The position numbers and the translations under genes were made by a program. Positions 36,010-47,770 of a stretch of 64,000 nt of DNA are shown in pieces. The notes below the pieces were generated by a model. That model was not told where the DNA came from. It worked only from the letters and a program-made list of their open reading frames with translations, and did no database searches. Within the stretch, counting starts at the first letter, position 1; each line of letters opens with the position of its first letter. Source of the stretch: Pocillopora verrucosa (lineage: Eukaryota; Cnidaria; Anthozoa; Scleractinia; Pocilloporidae); assembly GCF_036669915.1 (NCBI RefSeq), contig NC_089314.1, positions 8,360,958 through 8,424,957 of the forward strand, written 5' to 3'.

Positions 36010-37440
36010 TTATTTAAAGGAAAGAAATAAACTTACCCTCACAAATTGTCGAAAATTGAGCCCGATATAGAAGCTGGAACTGTTTTTTGTTTTTATTTTA
36101 TCTTTTTCTTCCAAGAAACGCAATCAATGATTCAATCAATTATTCATTACCTTTACTTTAGATTCTAATTATAATAAATACAATACATTGTCTTGAAATC
36201 TTGACCTATATTAGGTTTTTGTTTTTTTGTGGTTTGGTTTGAAGTTACCTGCTCCAGAAAAAACTGCACAAGAGTCATCACAACAACTTGCTTTTTCAGG
36301 AAATAAATGAAAAATTTATGTTTCAAACAGCGACAACAATAATCAACGAAATTTGGTTTCTTCCAAGAATCATAACCCGGGGCTCAAGTTCTTTGTTACA
36401 GGTGTAAGTTCGTACGTGGCTTTATGTGCAGTTACATGAAGCAAACAGTTGCAACACTGACTCGATCTTGTCGACTGACCGTGTGATCCCGAAGGCACCC
36501 GAGGAAATCCTCTCAGCATTCATGGTCAAAAAGCAAAACTCTCTGCACAAGGCGAGGAGCTTCATATGCCAGAAGGACCTTGGAATCATACAATGCGGGC
36601 GTCGGCAGAGAAGGTTTAATTTGGGTTTGGATTGTATGTGGTGTGGGTGACCTATATCTCAAGAGGTATAAAAATGTAAGAGATATAATAATGCGCTTCG
36701 AAAAAGGTTGCAAGGGAAATTTATTTTGTCTCATTACTACTTTTGCTGTATTTACAGACAGTTATGTGTTGTAGCGCTTAAGTTTTTTATTTGCGCTCTC
36801 ATTTCAGTTGATTTCTTGTTAAATGAAGTTGACTTTTCCAAGTAATGCTGCATTACGCATCCTTACTCTGCATAAATGTTTCAAAGCAAACTAACGCGCG
36901 CACACAATAAGAGGTGACTTTTTCTCCAGGGCCGTAGATCGCTTAAGACTTAAATCATAATTTCTCCCAAACGAGGACAGTGACCTATCGTTTTTTTTTC
37001 TTTCTTTGATTTGAGCAAAACCTTTCCTCAAAGTAAGAAAATGAACAATTTTCGGAAACCCGAATCTAGCAAGTATACTAAATATAATTGTCACGATCTT
37101 ATAGGAATCATATGGGTATCTAGCAACGCCTAAGGAGGAAACGGACCATAAATTATCCTTCAAGATTTACATACCTATAAGATAATCGATTGACTAGGTA
37201 AAATATGGCAAAAATCTGGGTGCAGGTTTTATACGATAGCAGGGACCGTAAAAGTCTAATTATTTTATTTTCTAAACTCGTGATCTGAGATAGCTTAAGA
37301 AAATTTTGTTTTAAAGTAATACTACATTTAGATAAAAAGCAAAAAAATTATCTTTCGTTTTTAGGCGTAGGCGTGCGTCATCACAGGACATTAGTACCGA
37401 TAAAACAAAATCAAAACAAAACATATTCCTCCAAATCTCT
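36010..37440. repeat. Intergenic block V, copy 1
   Basis: The block carries GGCGTCGGCAGAGAAGGTTT-type and TACTTTTGCTGTATTTACAG-type sequence. Other copies lie at about 42420-43130 (deleted form), 45725-46095, 46100-47450 and 61100-62020. It follows the 3' end of each gene copy, so the duplicated unit is gene plus U plus V. Confidence 0.75.
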
Positions 37441-37451
37441 CCCAGATAGGA

Positions 37452-37560
37452 TTACTTTACAAACAACATCCGGCACTTGTGTAGGGAGATTCTATGGCTA
37501 TTGCCGTAACACAGTTGATAACCATAAAATGCTCGTCTTTGAGGGTCTGTTGGATGAATG
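37452..37560 (-). other. Duplicate terminal-exon end (copy 3)
   Basis: About 235 bp beyond the terminal exon, the minus strand again encodes RRAFYGYQLCYGNSHRISLH ending KCRMLFVK and a stop, paralogous to RRALYGYPQCRNNHGIYLNN...GMLFVK. The same duplicate follows copies 4 (about 47530-47640) and 5 (62092-62190). It could be an alternative last exon. Confidence 0.55.
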
Positions 37561-37687
37561 AGATAAAATTTGAAATAATGTGATTGGAAAGTATAATTCG
37601 TGGTTATACCATGAGACTTCATTCCGGTTTTTTACTGATTGATTCATAGAATGCTGACATAACTCACCATATTCCACTGAAGCAGTG

Positions 37688-40600
37688 TTATTTTACAAAC
37701 AACATCCCTGAGTTGTTGAGGTAGATTCCATGATTATTTCTGCATTGTGGATAACCATACAAGGCTCGTCTTCCATGGTCTGTTTTCGAATGGCATGAGA
37801 TATGAGAGTCAGGGGCTATTTGAAAACACATGATTTTGCCATCGAAGTTTGGTGCTCCCCCGACTCAAACGTTAATCTATTATAGAAGGTCTTACATCTC
37901 GTCATGTAACATTAGGTAGAAAGGCATTGTTAAAGTAAACCTCTCAAGTTTCACCCAAAAGCAGGGCGAAACAGGCACTTGCGATTCGCCATCAGACCAA
38001 CGCTTCTCCCACCATAACCATAACCATATTATCCTTGTCAGCACCTTTCCAAATGTATCGAGAATAAGATGGAAAATATGCTGGCTACTGATGTGAGAGG
38101 GTAATCGTTTAAAAATCATTTATTAAGCAGCTATAGATTAGAATTGATTTTGCAACTGTAATAAATTGCCATTTACTCCTACATTTTGATGACTTCCACC
38201 AATGCTTATGACCACACTCCCCATCGTCATGTCCGTCGAAGACTTGTGACAAGAAACAAAAAGAGTCAAGGTGAGTGGTTTAAGAAAGGGAAGAAGAAAG
38301 GGCTGATATTTCAAATGCTCACTCATAGTTACGCCCAAAAGAGGAATTTTTATTCTTATTCTGAGGCAAGGGGGTGAGGGGGGCTGGAGGAGGGAGGAAG
38401 TTGTTCCCGGTAGCGTCCCTAAAACTGATTTCACGTGTTTCTTCAATTGGCGCAATCTCTCATATCTCGTTGCAACCAAACTCTTTGATATATGAATTGG
38501 GTATTTTTTTTCCAGCCACTAGTTCTTAAAACTCTATATTATTAAATACTTTTAAAGTAAAAAACATGGAGCTTAGTTTCAAAATTTCGTCGCTATATTT
38601 GCTTAATTCCGCCACCAGATGTCGAATCTTATTTGAACTGTCTCTGGTTATTCTCGGTCTTCTAAGTGTTTTATTACAGACGAAGACGAGAGTTAATAAC
38701 TCATCATCGCATATCAACATTTCTATTACCTCTGTGGCAGCCGCGGTGAATGCGGTAGCCCTTGTCAATATTTGTACAATTGTTTGTCTCCCATTGGTAA
38801 GGATAAGAATGAGAAATGATTATGCGTGGACACCTGTATTCGACAAAAACAAAAGTAACAGAACAAAGCATAACAAAATACAATAGTCTCTCTTTTTGGA
38901 CCTACTCTCTTCATCTGCACGAGTTTATCATTGTGTTTGCTGTGGAAAGCAAAATGACATCGTCACCCTGGTAGAATGGGGAGCATGACGAGATCACCCT
39001 AACCCTAAGCTTTAGCTGCTGGCTGGTTTACATTTGAGTACACCACGTAAACGTTAATTCTGTGGGTTTTTGACTGAGTGGGAGGGCCAGGCGGGAAGAT
39101 ATTTGGCTCGAAGCCACGACGTAAGAAAAGAGCACAGCTAGGTCCATGCTTCATGACCAAGTGTGAAATTTTCTCCTGTTAGTTTCGACCAAACTCAGCC
39201 AATAATATCAGTTTTTGCACTGTCTTTGGGATAATGGAAGAGGGTGTTTGTGACTACAATCACGATTTCGACCGAGGTGAGAAAGAACGGTAATCTACAT
39301 TGGTAGAAATTAGTTCATTTATCTTACACTTACGTTTCATAGCCACATGTTGAATTAAACTTTTCTGGGCCACTTGGTATCTAAAATTGAGTTTCAAAGA
39401 AGATATATGTAATTACTCATAGTATTCAACAAGAAACAGCAGTTAAACTCAAACATGTAATGAGCAATACTTGGTAAAAAACAGCATAAGTTTCTTTCTT
39501 TTCCAAAACATCAACTCTAAAAGTCCCTGAAAAAAAAGTGTCAAGGTTAGGATGAGAAATCATATGCAATGGAATCTGTATAAACCAAATATCTCCAAGC
39601 TCTCTATATGCATACATACATGTAACTGCCTTCCTTGAAATTTGCAGCAGATGAAAAAACAGAAGTAAGGCAATGCGCATACACTGAATGCAGAACTCAG
39701 TTAAACCAACATATAATAGTATAAATGATAGAAATTTAACCTTCTTAAATTCCGGGGTTAGCATTTTAGTGTACCTGTGAATGTTCTAGAGCAATCTGAT
39801 CCGTACAGTAAACACATTAATTATTTATTGAATAATTGGCCTTTAATCCAGCTCACAGCTTTACCTTCAAAATGCAACATTTCGTGTATATCTTCGTCTG
39901 CTAATTTTCGCGCCGCGATGTCGCTGTTCTCTTCGACAAAGGGAACACACAATGTGGGTTTAAAACAGCGTACTTCAGCACCTTGAAGGTGATCGTTGCT
40001 CTTGGAGCTAATGGTCACTACCAAAGTCCAACCGCCACCTATAAATATCAGCATAACAAAATAAACATTACAATCATTTCAACTGCATGGCTAATAGAAA
40101 CATCTAGTTAAATTTGTCAAGGACTGTGTGTAAAGAAAAGAGTAATAACACATAACTTGAATAGATGAATAAACATGAAAAAGTACATAAATAACGCCAG
40201 TAACAACAACAACAACAAGAAGCACGCCCTCAACAACGATTTTTCATGGTCAGGGAGTTCCCTAACTCTTAATTGGCTGAACATTCGTTTTCATCTTAGT
40301 TTGATTTTTACCAGCTTTTTTAACCAGTCATCTCTCATATTCTAGATCAAAATTGGTTTTGTAGGTTCGATTCAAGCTACAACATCCAACACAATGGATT
40401 ATAATGAAAGTTCTAGGGGTAATTTTGAGACTTAGCGTCTAAGGCACGAAAAGATTCTATTTTTCAAATAATTAAGTTGGATTGAATTGGTGAACTTGAT
40501 TGAATAGGATAAAAAAAGCTGAAAACTACTCAGCAACAAAGAATTAAAAAACATCGAAGTTTCAATAGATTCCAAGGCTTAAGTTAGTTCTAATAAATTA

Positions 40601-41304
40601 ATATAAAAGTCGTGACTGAAAGGAATCATTTGATTAGGGCTTACCATAGCTCGTCATATCACAATAAATCTGAACTTCTCTGCTCCCAATCGTTATCCAA
40701 TAATATCCACTGTCCGCCTGAGGCCATTCTTGCTGTATCGCTGCACAAGACTTCAACTGAAAAAAAGCTTTTGCTGGTTTCTCGATTTAAAAAATTAAAA
40801 AAAAAATGAAAAAGAAAATTATCGTTTGTTTTTCGTGTCGAGCGCTGATTTTTAATTCACTACTGATCTTACTATGTTCCTTTTTCCAAAGAGAGGGAGA
40901 GAAATAGAGATAAATCATTAGACGATAAATTTTAACATTGGAAATATATTGAAAGGACAAACCTTGGGTGATTCAAACACATCCATGTAGATACATCCTG
41001 CTTTTGTTCCATAATCTTCTGGGTGGGCATGTCTTCTTGCGTCATTTAAAATACATGACTTCTCTTTTGAACAAAAGTTCAAACTTTTGCAGCGGATCTT
41101 AGTTACACACGTGTTCAAACACTCAGAAAGACTGGGGACAATCTCGGTGGACATCACGTGACCAGATAGGTGGAAGCCACTTATTGAGTAAGTCGAAGGA
41201 CGACATTTTCCAAAGACGTTGAGGATCTTTACTGAGTATAAAAGAATGACCAGAATGGGGAAACGAAGCTGCATCGCACAATCAATTACCTGGAATTTGA
41301 TCAC
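37688..41304 (-). CDS. Copy 3: secreted PAN/apple plus fibrinogen-like protein
   Basis: Exons: i 40963-41304 (start 41304 or, better placed before the signal peptide, Met at 41274: MQLRFPILVILLYSVKILNV), h 40645-40750, g 39865-40038, f 39471-39526, e 39334-39380, d 38730-38833, c 38183-38242, terminal about 37688-37895. Phases are 0,0,1,1,0,2,1,1 with no stop through exon c. The PAN domain has C..C..RC..FC..SC..GC. Exon h ends VQIYCDM-type, g starts GGGWTLVVTISSKSNDHLQG, f reads TFRVDVLEKKETYAVFYQ, d CPRIIISHSYPYQWETNNC, c FDGHDDGECGHKHWWKSSKC. The terminal exon is open from GAPNFDGKIMCFQIAPDSHI to a final GMLFVK, but its acceptor and one-base frame are unresolved. It is likely extracellular. 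Confidence 0.8.
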
Positions 41305-41689
41305 ATCATAAAACTGAGATGAATTTCGAAGTTTTAAAGAACAAATGAGATATTACGAAAGCCCTAATTAGTCAAAAACCTATCGTTTATTGCACTGCTA
41401 AATCCAAACTTTTATAAAGTTCCCCAAACATCTTGCGTGGGCTATAACCTCAGTAAACCGATAGAAAGTGTTGTCTATTGCATAAGTAATACACAAAATG
41501 AACTCTTTTTAAGAAATAAACTTAACCTACCGAATTGATCTAACTAATTGATCAACTAAATATGGACAGCTACTATAATCCCACATAACTCCAAGATTTT
41601 CCTTTTTTTATATGAAGTTTGTACAAACCATTACTTTCGCTTCGCTAGAAAAGGAAAGCCTCATTCACCAAGAAAAAGTGTACTTTGAA

Positions 41690-42400
41690 GGACTCATGCA
41701 AGGGTTGATCAGGTTTCTATGGAAGCTTTAAGCACAATTTTGTATCATGCATAATGACAAAAAGTTTCACGTACTAGAGCGAGAAGAATATCGTCAACGA
41801 AGGGGAATGATCTAATGCAGGTTAGCTGTAAATTACAAACCTTCTGGCATTCGCGAAGCACAACCAGGCTTTTGTTTCGACGTACAGAAACTTTAACACA
41901 AATAGACTTTACAGCATTCGAACTTGTGTTTTGCAGAAAGAGAAAGTTATATTTCAGATCTTTAGCGAGGCAAGGCGTGGGCATCGGGTAATTAAAAATT
42001 AATAGACCATTGTAATTCGACGCATGAAGATAGGACTTTAATTTATTTAAACGACTTGTTTTAGCGACAGATGGCGGAGATCTCAAAACAAAGATGATGA
42101 AATAAACCGATGAACTAAAACTTTCGAGAAGGACCAAAAAAATAAATTGAAATGGAACGGAAGTAATTGATTTGTTATCTGCTCGGAAACATAGAGCACT
42201 TTCATATTGGTTGAAAATTCAGTTTCTTTTCCTCAGGATGACTTGGTTACTTGCTTAAAATGAATGTTTTGTTTAAATTCTATGAGCTTACAACATTCTC
42301 TCTCAAAGAGATATGTCAACTTTACTTGATCGCATCCAACTTGATTGGGCTAACTGTGGACACAATTTTTTAAAAAAAGTCTACACCTAAACAAGTATTG
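41690..42400. repeat. Intergenic block U, copy 2
   Basis: Upstream flank of copy 3, paralogous to 35330-36000. Confidence 0.75.
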
Positions 42401-42419
42401 GTATTATGACCGAAAGAAG

Positions 42420-43320
42420 TTAACTTACCCCCACGAATTTTCGAAAATTGGGCCCGATATGAAAACTTTAAGTGTTACTTGTTTTTATTTTATCTTTTTT
42501 TTTTTCCAAGCATCACAACCAATAGTTTGATCAGTTATCCATTATATTGACTTTAGATTCTGAATAAGTGTATTACATTGTATGGAAAGCTTCATCTATT
42601 TTAGGATTTTCTTTGTTTTGGGTTTGGCAGAAAAATTGTGAGAGAGTCATCATAACAAGCTACTTTTAACGAAAATAAATGAAAAAATTGTTTCAAACAG
42701 CGAGAACAATCATCATCGAAATTACGAAATTTAGTTTCCTCCAAGAATCATAACCCAGTGCTTAAGTGCTTCGTCAGAGGCGCAGGTTCTTACTTGGCTT
42801 TATGTGCAGTTTCATGAAGCAAGGGAAATTCACTTGGTGTCATTACTAATTTTACTGTATTTACAGACAGTTATGCGTCATAGCGCTTAAGGTTTTTACT
42901 TGCACTCTCATTTCAGTTGATTCATTGTTGAATGAAGTTGACCTTCACTAGTAGTACAACATTACACATCCTTACTACGCATACCTGTTTCAAACCAAAT
43001 TAACTCGCGCACACAAACAGTGGTGACTTTTTCTCTATGGTCATAGATCACTTAAGATGTAAATAATGATTTTCTCGTAAACGAGCCCATTGACCTATCA
43101 TTTTTTATTTTTCTTTCTTGGATTTGAGCAAACTTTTTCGAAGTTTTAAAGAACAACTGAGATATTACGAGGGCCCTAATCAGTCAAAAACCTATCGTTT
43201 ATTGCACTGGTAAATGCGTGGGTTATAACCCCGGTAAACCGAAAGAAAGTGCAGTCTATTGTATAAATAACACACGGAAATGACTTCCTTCCAAGAAATA
43301 AAATTAACCCACGGAATTGA
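42420..43320. repeat. Intergenic block V (deleted) joined to a PAN-upstream fragment
   Basis: A shortened V block (42420-43130) switches at about 43137 to a copy of the sequence just upstream of the PAN exons (GAAGTTTTAAAGAACAACTG, also at 52440). No PAN exon follows. It looks like unequal recombination between units. Confidence 0.65.
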
Positions 43321-43825
43321 TTTTAACTAAGTACACAAATGTACTCTGATCCCTAAAGCACACAATCCTAATTTTTTTTGTTTGTTTAAATGGAGTTGTG
43401 CCAGCCGTTACCTCTCCTGAAGTCGAAGACAAAAAACATAATTTACACCCTGTACATCTTTTAAACTTTTCACATTCTACTTATAGAAAAAGAAAGCCTT
43501 ATTTACCGAGGAAAAGTGTACTTTGAAGGACTCATGCAAAAGTTAATCAGGTTTCTGAGACAGCTTTAAGCGCAATTTTGTATTATCCATGATAACAAAG
43601 AGTTTCACGTACTAGAGCGAGAAGAAAATCAACTGAGGGGAATTGAAATAGATCTAACGCGAGTTAGCTGTAAATTACAAACCTTCTGGTATTTGGGAAG
43701 CTCATCCAGGCTTTTTTCTCGATGTAATCGTACAAAAACCTTAACACAAACAGACTTCACAGGAGACTAATTTGTGTTTTGCAGAAGAGAAAGATGTTTT
43801 TAAGATCCCTTGCGAGGCAAGGCGT

Positions 43826-44406
43826 GGGCATCGGGTAATTAAAAATGAATAGACCATTGTCATTCGACACATGAAAATACAAATTTCATCTATTTGAACG
43901 ACTTCTCTTAGCGACAGATGGCCAGAGATCTCGTAACAAAGATGATGAAATAAACCGATAAACTAAAACTTTCGCGAAGGAAAAGACAAATAAAAGAAAT
44001 AAAACGGAACTGACTGATTTGAAATCTGTCCGAAAACATAGAATACTTTCATATTGGTTGAAAAATCCCATTTTTTCCTGAGATGACGTGGTTTAATTTC
44101 GTGAAATGAATGTTTGGGCATCGGGTAATTAAAAATGAATAGACCATTGTAATCCGACACATGAAAATACAAACTTTATCTATTTGAACGACTTGTCTCA
44201 GCGACGGATGGCCAGAGATCTCAAAACAAAGATGATAAAACAAACCGATAAACTAAAACTTTCGCGAAGGACAAGACAAATAAAAGGAATGAAACGGAAC
44301 TCACTGATCAGAGATCTGCCTTAAAACATAGAGCACTTTCATATTGGTTTAAGAATCCCATCTTTTTTCCTAGGATGACTTGTTCTACTTTCGTGAGATG
44401 AATTTT
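43826..44406. repeat. 290-bp tandem duplication within block U
   Basis: GGGCATCGGGTAATTAAAAA starts units at 43826 and 44116. Both continue to a TTCGTGA(A/G)ATGAAT end. Confidence 0.9.
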
Positions 44407-44671
44407 TTTCTCTTTTTAATTCTATAAGCGTCAAACCTTCTCTGTCAAAGGGATATGTCAACTTTACTTAATCCCAACAACTTGAATAGGCAAATCGTAA
44501 GTCTACGCCTAAGCAAGTTTTACTTTAAGTAATAGATAAAATGTGAGCTGGAGCCCTTTCTGGGCATTTAAAACGGCGAGCCGTAATAAATTCCATAAAG
44601 GTCGGACGCCATTATTTTATCTTACTTGCGTTCTTCCTGTTAAACACTTGGGCGTGCAGCTGTCGCATAGG

Positions 44672-44894
44672 ATAATGATTTTAGATATATGACATTCATA
44701 TATTTGCAATGCGGTGAAGGAAGGAATATAAGAGATCCCCGCGGCTAAGAACACTACTGAACTAGCAGTTGAAATAAGACCTGAAAAAATTTTCACTACT
44801 AGTTCAGTAGTGTTCTTAGCTGCAAAGATCTCTTATATTCGTTTTTGCACCGCAGTGCAAATATATGAATTTCACATATCTAAAATCATTATTC
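44672..44894. repeat. Fold-back structure with about 95-bp arms
   Basis: Arm 44672-44765 and arm 44798-44894 are inverted copies around a 32-base loop. Both arms contain ATATATTTGCA, CTTATATTC and CAGTAGTGTTCTTAGC or complements. The arms include the tail of the SINE immediately to the right, so the structure is a head-to-head junction of repeat tails. Confidence 0.85.
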
Positions 44895-44924
44895 ATCACT
44901 TGGATGGTTTATTTGGACCCTCCC

Positions 44925-45065
44925 AGTTGGCTTCTTAGCTCAGTTGGTAGAGCGCCGCACCGGTATCGCAGAAGTCATAGGTTTAAATCCCGTACGGACA
45001 TGAAAAAAAAATTTTTTCAGGTCTTATTTCAACTACTTGTTCAGTAGTATTCTTAGCTGCGAGGA
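44925..45065 (+). mobile_element. tRNA-derived SINE
   Basis: A tRNA-like head has box A TAGCTCAGTTGGTAGAG (44936-44952) and box B GGTTTAAATCC (44980-44990). It is followed by an A/T-rich bridge and a tail TTTCAACTACTTGTTCAGTA. The anticodon arm is not canonical and there is no acceptor pairing, so it is a SINE, not a tRNA gene. Confidence 0.7.
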
Positions 45066-45101
45066 CTCATTTTCATAAATTACAGCTTTTGTAGTAGAAA
45101 C

Positions 45102-45441
45102 ATGGCTGACGGTTTCGTTCTCCAAAGAGTAAAGAAGAAGGGACTATTATACTGTCGGAAGCCACTCCAAAAGCAACACAATACACCACTAAATGGGGTA
45201 AAATAGTCTTAGAGGAATGGCAGGAACGGCAAAACACATGTGCAATGTTAGAAGTTGTTGGAGTGGCCGATCTGAAATGCGAAGATATTCAAGATCTGAC
45301 CTTTCCACTAGAGCGCAAGTCGCCAAATACGCTAAAAGTTTAGTTGAGCAAGTTCGTTTGCGAAGTGGTAAGGCAAAATGGAGAGCGTTATCCGCCCAAT
45401 TCGCTTTACTTGTTAATTGTTGCGATTAACCGTTATTTGAG
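45102..45441 (+). pseudogene. DUF3504/Crypton-like recombinase N-terminal fragment
   Basis: From an ATG at 45102, with one frame change, the plus strand reads ATPKATQYTTKWGKIVLEEW, then LEVVGVADLKCEDIQDLTFP, then LSKFVCEVVRQNGERYPPNS and LYLLIVAINRYL. The W...EEW opening and the FV.EV..QNG.RYPPNSLY block match, by memory, the N-terminal part of DUF3504 proteins (KIAA1958/ZMYM-like, derived from Crypton tyrosine recombinases). A stop replaces the residue before LSKF. The catalytic half is absent. A paralogous copy lies at 53823. Confidence 0.6.
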
Positions 45442-45724
45442 TGAGACGGGAGAAAAGGATGCAAACTAGCGATTGATTAATAAACTTTGAACAAATTTCC
45501 AGAGTTCATCCTTATCAAAGATAAGCATACTAAGTAGGGGAGATGGATATCTTTTTTATGAAAATTAATTCTATTGATAATTTTACTAATTCATAATCGA
45601 TCAACCCTTGCCTTTCCCTGCTATCTTTTCAAACCCTCCCCGTGGTTTTATACTGTAAATTTATGTTGGGGTTTACAGAGGTAAACATGTGACTTAAATA
45701 CTGCCTATTGATTGGTATCATAAA

Positions 45725-47450
45725 TTAAAGAAACAACCTTACCTTCACAAATTATCGAAAATTGTGCCCGGTACGAAAGCTGTAACTATCTATTATCTTT
45801 TTTTTTCAAGCCACGCAATAAATAATTTGATGTCGGCATCAATGGTCAGAAAACAAAACCCTTTGCAAGAGGTTCGGAAGTTCATGCGCCAGAAGGACCT
45901 TGGAGTCGTACAATGTGGGCGTCGGCAGAGAAGGTTTAATTTAAGTTTAGATTTTATGTGGTGTGGGTGACTTAAATCCCAAGGGGTATACAAATGTGAG
46001 AGAAATAAAAATACGCTTCGGAAAAGATTGGGAGGGAAATGTATTTTGTCTCATTGCTACTTTTATTGTATTTACAGACAGTTGCGTGTCGTAGCGCACA
46101 AAAAATTATTTAAAGGAAAGAAATAAACTTACTCTCACAAATTGTCGAAAACTGGTCCGATATGGAAGCTGTAACTGTTATATGTTTTTGTTGTTTTTTT
46201 CCAAGCAACGCAATTAACAACTTAATCAATTACACATTGCCTTTACTTAAGAATCCGATTAAGTACAATACATTGTCTCGAAATCTTGTTCTGCATTCGG
46301 TTTTTTGTTTCTTTTGGGTTTGATTTTGAGTTACCCGCTAGCAGAAAAACTGTATAAGAGTCATCACGACCAGCTACTTTTACAGGGAATAAATGAAAAA
46401 GTTTCAGCTTCACACAGCGACGACAAAAATCAACGAAATTTGGTCTCTTCCAAGAATCTTAACCCAGGACTTAAGTTCTTCGTTAGAGGCGGAAGTTCTT
46501 ACGTGGCTTTATGTGAAGTTGTATGTAAAACACAATTGCAACACGGACTCAATCTTATAAGTTGATCGTTTGATCCCGAAAGGCACCAGAGGAAACCCTC
46601 TCAGCATTAACGGTCAAAAGTAAAACTCTGTACAAAGTACAGAGCTTCATGTGCCATAAGGACCTTGGAATCATACAATGCAGGCGTCGGCAGGGAAGGT
46701 TTAATTTGGGTTTGGATTGTATCTGGTGTGGGTGACCTATATCCCAAAATATAATATAATATAATAATGCGCTTCGAAAAAGGTTGGAAGGGAAATTTAT
46801 TTTGTCTCAGTACTACTTTTGCTGTATTTACATACAGTTATGTGTCATAGCGCTCGAGTTTTTTACCTGCGCTCTCATTTCAGTTAATCCTTGTTAGTAA
46901 AGTTGACCTTTCCAAGTGGTACTACATTACGCATCTTTCATATGCATAACTGTTTTAAACCAAACTAGTGCGCGCACACAATAAGTGGGGACGTTTTCTC
47001 GATGGTCGTAGATCACTTAAGATGGAAAATCATGATTTTATCCCAAACGAGGACAGTGACCTGTCGTTTTTTTATTCTTTCTTGGGTTTGAGCAAAACCT
47101 TTTCTCAGAGTAAGAAAACGAACAATTTTCGGAAACCTGAATTTAGCAAGAATATATAATTGTCACGATCTTATAGGAATCATATGGGTATCTATCTGCC
47201 CCTTAAGGGAACAGGGACACTCAAATAATCTTTCTCTTTTTACGTACTTATAAGATAATCAACTGATTACATAAAGTATGGCAAAAATCGTGGTGCAGGT
47301 TTTAAATGATTGGGGTGACTTTAAACGTTAATTATTTTTTTTGCTAAGCTTGTGACTTGAGACAGCTAAGGCTAAATAAGTTTTAAAGTAACATTATATC
47401 TCGATGAAAAGGAAAAAATTCTCTTCCTTTTTTTTAAGCGTACCTCTGTA
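45725..47450. repeat. Two block V copies in tandem
   Basis: 45725-46095 and 46100-47450 repeat block V. GGCGTCGGCAG(A/G)GAAGGTTT occurs in both. This lies downstream of copy 4's last exon. Confidence 0.7.
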
Positions 47451-47770
47451 CCATCACAGGGCTTTATCACCACGAAAACAAAACAAAACAAAACCAAAAC
47501 AAAACATATTCCATCAAATCTCTCCTAGATAGCACTGCTTTACAAACAACATCCCGCATTTGTTTAAAAAGATTCCACGGCTATTGCTGTAGCTCAGAGG
47601 ATAACCATGCAATGCTCGTCTTTGAAGGGCTGTTAGATAAATAATATAAACATTTGTAATAATGTGATTGGAAAGTATAGTTCATGGTAATACCATCAGA
47701 GTTCATTCCGCTTTTTACTAATTGATTCTTAGAATGTCGACATAACTCACCATATTTCTCTGAAGCAGGG

